From assembly GCA_020059425.1 (NCBI GenBank), contig JAGVCD010000302.1, positions 1 through 8,681 of the forward strand: a stretch of DNA of 8,681 bases, in the 5' to 3' direction. A program made the position numbers and the translations under genes. Origin of the DNA: Chamaesiphon sp. (GTDB taxonomy: Bacteria; Cyanobacteriota; Cyanobacteriia; Cyanobacteriales; Chamaesiphonaceae). Every line of letters begins with the position of its first letter. Within the stretch, counting starts at the first letter, position 1. The notes below the pieces were generated by a model, which was not told the origin of the DNA, did no database searches, and worked only from the letters and a program-made list of their open reading frames with translations. Positions 5,773 to 8,681 of the stretch are shown here, in pieces.

Positions 5773-6426
5773 ATGATTGAGCATTCTACCAAGCAAGATA
5801 TTTTGTCATTTTTGCTGCGCCAGGGTCAGGGCAAGGCGCAAGACTTGGCGGAAGCGCTGAAAATTAGTCCGCAAGCGACGCGCCGCCATCTAAAAGATTT
5901 GCAAACAGATGGGTTGATTGTGTTTCATTCGATCGCCCAGGGCATGGGACGACCCCAGCACGTTTATCAACTCAGCCCCAAGGGACGCGAGCAGTTTCCC
6001 AACCAGTACGATGAGTTTGTGATTTCGTTCTTGGATACGCTGGTGAATAATTTGGGTTATGAACAAGCCAGTGATATCTTACAAAAGCATTGGCAACGCA
6101 AATCCTTGAGCTATCGCCAGCAGCTGGGTGATGGGTCTTTACCGGAGCGGGTGGCTAAGTTGGTGGAGTTGCGGCGGCAGGAGGGTTATATGGCTGAGTT
6201 TAAGTTGGTGGATGAACCTCTCCAGAGCTTTATTTTGACGGAACATAACTGCGCGATCGCCCAAGTGGCTAATTCTTTCCCGACGGTTTGTGGACATGAG
6301 TTGGAAATGTTTGCGACGGCTTTGGGCGATTGTCGGGTAGAAAGAACGCATTCGATCGTCGCTGGCGAACATCTTTGTGGTTATTTGATTTCGCCCAAAG
6401 CAGCTGTGACAGCGCAGGCCAATTAA
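5773..6426 (+). CDS. sufR: SufR, Fe-S-sensing transcriptional repressor of the suf operon
   Basis: SufR is a homodimeric DNA-binding repressor that senses Fe-S status through its own [4Fe-4S] cluster and represses sufBCDS and itself. The 217 residues begin with a winged helix-turn-helix of DeoR type (about residues 8-70). The turn is AQDLAEALKISPQATRRHLK (22-41), followed by a wing near GMGRPQHVYQLS. Four cysteines, C160, C173, C187 and C202, show the spacing C-x12-C-x13-C-x14-C that is the SufR signature, so the cluster site is complete. The gene is divergent from sufB across 166 bases with two operator-like repeats. The ATG at 5773 lacks a strong ribosome-binding site, but upstream in-frame extension is not indicated. 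It is probably co-transcribed with the small gene 9 bases downstream. Confidence 0.97.
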   Translation: MIEHSTKQDILSFLLRQGQGKAQDLAEALKISPQATRRHLKDLQTDGLIVFHSIAQGMGRPQHVYQLSPKGREQFPNQYDEFVISFLDTLVNNLGYEQASDILQKHWQRKSLSYRQQLGDGSLPERVAKLVELRRQEGYMAEFKLVDEPLQSFILTEHNCAIAQVANSFPTVCGHELEMFATALGDCRVERTHSIVAGEHLCGYLISPKAAVTAQAN

Positions 6427-6435
6427 AATTAAGAC

Positions 6436-6798
6436 ATGGAATTAATTTCATTTCGCCCTAATCAAATTATCTGTATCGATCGACCTCCAAATTTGCTGTT
6501 ATTGGCCGAAGTGATTCAAATGGTGCCGGAGCGCGAGCGTTGCTGGGCTAGACCTCTAGCCCTGGCTCGGGTTGAGAACTATCAGCTGCAATTACTGCAC
6601 AATTTACGGGAAGCGTCCCAGTTGATTTTGCCTGCCAGTCTTTTTCGGGAGGCTTTAGATACTGAAGTACTGCCTTTGATGATGGAGTTGTTTCAGTGGA
6701 ACCAGCCCCAGGCTTTATCTAAGGAAACCTCACGTACAGAGGAATTAAGCCGTCAAGCCTTACATGATTTTATTCGGAGTTTACCGATCGAGAATTGA
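6436..6798 (+). CDS. Hypothetical protein downstream of sufR
   Basis: This 120-residue protein has no domain I can name with confidence. It starts 9 bases after the sufR stop on the same strand, so the two are very likely one transcript under SufR autoregulation. Visible features are an aliphatic stretch PPNLLLLAEVIQMV (17-30), the segment RERCWARPLALA (33-44) and LREASQLILPASLFREALDTEVLPLMMELF (57-86), with only one cysteine, no signal peptide and no clear membrane span. The style resembles short conserved cyanobacterial hypothetical proteins with a CW-x-RPL-type motif. Two CGATCG cores lie inside (6477-6482, 6785-6790), so its composition is native. It is convergent with the next gene, 35 bases away, and no clear terminator is visible between them. 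Confidence 0.8.
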   Translation: MELISFRPNQIICIDRPPNLLLLAEVIQMVPERERCWARPLALARVENYQLQLLHNLREASQLILPASLFREALDTEVLPLMMELFQWNQPQALSKETSRTEELSRQALHDFIRSLPIEN

Positions 6799-6833
6799 GG
6801 GTGGCTGATATACTTTGCCAAGTAGCGGTGATC

Positions 6834-7820
6834 CTAGATTCGATCGGCATTCTCCAGAGTTACAACGACATTTCCCCTCTTGCGCCCAGTATCTACGTAG
6901 CGGTGAGCCTCAACCATCTGTTCAAAAGGATAACGCCGATCAATGACTGGTTTGAATTCTCCCGCCGCCGCTAGCTCCGCCAGAAAACGTAAATCTGCCG
7001 CGCCACTGGCCACTGGGCCAGCGATAACTTTTTTGCTGTTCGTCATTGACACCCATAGCATCTGAAGCATATCTGGCAACCCAGCTAAAACCATCAGCAA
7101 ACGTCCTTTTCTCTTCAACGAAACTTGGCTACGGGAAAACGGAGCCGTACCAGTGGTATCGATAATGACATCATAGGTTTCACCATTTTGCGTGAAGTCC
7201 TCTTGGGTGTAGTCGATGACATGACTAGCACCTAAAGATCTTACTAACTCTATATTCGTAGCACTGCATACTCCGGTTACTTCTGCCCCGAAGTGCTTGG
7301 CTAATTGCACCGCAGCGGTACCCACCCCACCGGAAGCACCATTGACCAAGACTTTTTCGCCGCTCTGAAGTTTTCCTCGGCGGAGAAAATCCAACGCCGT
7401 CGTGCCGCCAAAAGATAGAGCGGCGGCTTCTTCGTAGGACAGATTAGCTGGCTTTAAGGCGATCGCCCCGTCCTCGGGCATACATTTATACTCTACATAG
7501 CAACCCATCGCGGCATCGCTAAAGGCAAAAACTTGGTCACCGACCTGGAATTTTTTAACATTCTGGCCGATCGCTTCCACCACCCCGGCCAGCTCCGAGC
7601 CTAGGATAGGTTGCTTAGGTTTAAAGACTCCAAATACCAAACGGATGATCAGCCCAAAGCCAGTCGGTACAATCAGGCTACGCACTCGCCAGTCCCCGGA
7701 TGTTACCGTGGTGGCGTGTACTTTGATTAGGACTTCATTGTCCTTAGGGGTGGGCTTTTCGACTTCTTTTAATTGCAGAACCTCGGGCGCTCCATATCTT
7801 TCATACACGATTGCTCTCAT
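6834..7820 (-). CDS. Zinc-less medium-chain dehydrogenase/reductase, quinone oxidoreductase type
   Basis: This is a cytosolic NAD(P)-dependent oxidoreductase of the MDR superfamily, quinone-oxidoreductase-like branch; the substrate cannot be told. The 328 residues are the typical length. The N-terminal GroES-like domain opens MRAIVYERYGAPEVLQL and contains ILGSELAGVVEAIG (72-85), where the GHE zinc motif of true alcohol dehydrogenases is replaced by GSE. The structural four-cysteine loop is missing, so no zinc is expected. The Rossmann domain carries NGASGGVGTAAVQLAKHFGA (160-179), the MDR nucleotide-binding loop. The C-terminal KRGNVVVTL is standard. The ATG at 7820 is preceded by GGGAG at a good distance. 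It has its own 111-base upstream gap from the acetyltransferase gene on the same strand, so operon membership is uncertain. Contains native CGATCG cores (6841, 7460, 7568). Confidence 0.93.
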   Translation of the reverse strand: MRAIVYERYGAPEVLQLKEVEKPTPKDNEVLIKVHATTVTSGDWRVRSLIVPTGFGLIIRLVFGVFKPKQPILGSELAGVVEAIGQNVKKFQVGDQVFAFSDAAMGCYVEYKCMPEDGAIALKPANLSYEEAAALSFGGTTALDFLRRGKLQSGEKVLVNGASGGVGTAAVQLAKHFGAEVTGVCSATNIELVRSLGASHVIDYTQEDFTQNGETYDVIIDTTGTAPFSRSQVSLKRKGRLLMVLAGLPDMLQMLWVSMTNSKKVIAGPVASGAADLRFLAELAAAGEFKPVIDRRYPFEQMVEAHRYVDTGRKRGNVVVTLENADRI

Positions 7821-7931
7821 CTGTCATAACTCCCGCAGGTTGCCTTGATCCGCAGTCTTTCACGTTGTCCAAACAAGTAATTGAGACTAAAACTAAATGA
7901 TAGCAACATCATGCCCTCATTGAGTAATCAG

Positions 7932-8459
7932 TTAATCAATACTAGTCACTGAATGACATGTGCCTAAAGGCAGCTCCATTAGATGCTCGTCATAAAACCG
8001 GCCTTGATTAGAGAAAGCTTCGTGTTCTGTCCCGTAAATGCAGAAACCTAAAGATTTGTAAAGTTGGATGGCTGCATCTTGGGCGGTAACAACAGTCAGA
8101 TGGATTCTGCGCAAACCTGTATCTTGCTGCGCCCTAACCAGGACTGCTGTTGCTAGCGATCGGGCGATTCCCCGCCGCCGCCAGTCCGGCTGCACATAAA
8201 GACCAGCCATAAAACCCCGATGCTTTTCATTCGCTTCGTCAAAACGGGCAAAGCGAATAATGCCGACCAGCATATCGTTTATAAAAGCTCCCAGAATATA
8301 GGTATCTTCAGATTCTTGCAGACGTGCTGCCATTGATTCGATCGGCAGTTTTTCTTCCTTAGCAGCTGGCGTACCAAAAGCTGGTGGTTGCTCCTGCAAT
8401 GCCGCTAAACGGAGTATTCGATATGCTTGAACATCAGCGGGTGTCAGTGTTCGGATCAT
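7932..8459 (-). CDS. GNAT-family N-acetyltransferase
   Basis: The product should transfer an acetyl group from acetyl-CoA to an amine; the acceptor is unknown. The 175 residues are a single GNAT domain. MIRTLTPADVQAYRILRLAAL is the usual first strand and helix. Motif A is MAGLYVQPDWRRRGIARSL (84-102), with the pyrophosphate-binding RRRGIA (94-99). Motif B is AIQLYKSLGFCIYGTE (130-145), with the conserved tyrosine Y134 and the LGF turn. The protein ends with YDEHLMELPL plus a short tail. The start ATG at 8459 has no clear ribosome-binding site. The antiporter gene upstream on the same strand ends 54 bases earlier, so co-transcription is possible. Confidence 0.93.
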   Translation of the reverse strand: MIRTLTPADVQAYRILRLAALQEQPPAFGTPAAKEEKLPIESMAARLQESEDTYILGAFINDMLVGIIRFARFDEANEKHRGFMAGLYVQPDWRRRGIARSLATAVLVRAQQDTGLRRIHLTVVTAQDAAIQLYKSLGFCIYGTEHEAFSNQGRFYDEHLMELPLGTCHSVTSID

Positions 8460-8513
8460 TATGTTCTATAGTGATTGGGCATGAATCTGGGTATCAACAC
8501 AACCCAAACATGG

Positions 8514-8681
8514 CTACGCAGTTGTTAACTTTCGCTGAGACAGGAGCTTAAATAGCGGTGATGCCGTTGCCGTGGTAACAATAGTCATCAATACCAACAT
8601 ACTAAATAGGGCTGGTGAAATCAAACCATTATCGCGACCAATATTGACCAGCAGCAACTCCATTAAGCCCCGGGCATTCAT
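8514..8681 (-). CDS. Cation:proton antiporter, C-terminal end only (5' part beyond window)
   Basis: Reading the minus strand from the window edge gives 55 residues and a TAG stop at 8514-8516. NARGLMELLLVNIGRDNGLISPALFSMLVLM (2-32) matches the last two transmembrane helices of the CPA2/Kef-type Na+(K+)/H+ exchanger domain, where the NxRGxxEL...NIG segment is well conserved. The protein then ends after PLFKLLSQRKLTTA, so this is the short form without a C-terminal RCK/TrkA or universal-stress domain. The methionine at the edge is internal, not a start. It lies 54 bases upstream of the acetyltransferase start. The family call rests on this short segment only. Confidence 0.8.
   Translation of the reverse strand: MNARGLMELLLVNIGRDNGLISPALFSMLVLMTIVTTATASPLFKLLSQRKLTTA

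Noticed and set aside
6799..6833. Bidirectional terminator between the convergent genes
   Set aside because: Only a 4-bp TGGC/GCCA match is visible, with no U-tract in either direction.
1..8681. CRISPR array, tRNA or rRNA genes
   Set aside because: No regularly spaced direct repeats and no recognisable tRNA or rRNA sequence were seen; the window is almost fully protein-coding.

Overview
The window is from a cyanobacterium. A SufR repressor gene is divergent from sufBCD, there is a CAAC-N6-GTTG SufR operator between them, the highly iterated palindrome core CGATCG is frequent, and two full GCGATCGC copies occur (6253-6260 and 7459-7466). The strain cannot be named from the sequence alone; the hairpin-rich intergenic DNA would fit a filamentous or Oscillatoriales-type genome.

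Layout. Minus strand, right to left from 5606: sufB (5606-4164), an inserted two-gene cassette (a DUF262 protein at 4113-2935 overlapped by a HEPN-domain protein at 2945-2256), sufC (2153-1380), a 227-bp gap packed with inverted repeats, and sufD (1152 to beyond position 1, C-terminus cut off). Plus strand, leaving the same control region: sufR (5773-6426) and, 9 bp later, a small conserved-looking cyanobacterial hypothetical gene (6436-6798). Minus strand again: a zinc-less medium-chain dehydrogenase/quinone-oxidoreductase-type gene (7820-6834), a GNAT acetyltransferase (8459-7932), and the last 55 codons of a cation:proton antiporter (8681-8514).

How the genes work together. SufB, SufC and SufD form the SufBC2D scaffold/ATPase that assembles Fe-S clusters. 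SufR is the Fe-S-sensing repressor that controls sufBCD(S) and itself from the 166-bp control region at 5607-5772, where one perfect and one near-perfect operator are visible. The last three genes look like unrelated housekeeping or accessory functions.

The unusual part is the cassette between sufB and sufC, which are normally adjacent. It encodes a DUF262 (GmrSD-N/ParB-like) protein with an intact DGQQR motif but no HNH/DUF1524 nuclease half, and a HEPN protein with an intact RNGIAH (R-x4-H) putative RNase motif. The two genes overlap by 11 nt, are AT-rich and contain no CGATCG core, unlike all their surroundings. I interpret this as a horizontally acquired defence or toxin-type module lodged inside an essential, SufR-regulated operon. 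The architecture is read from the sequence; the defence role is inference.
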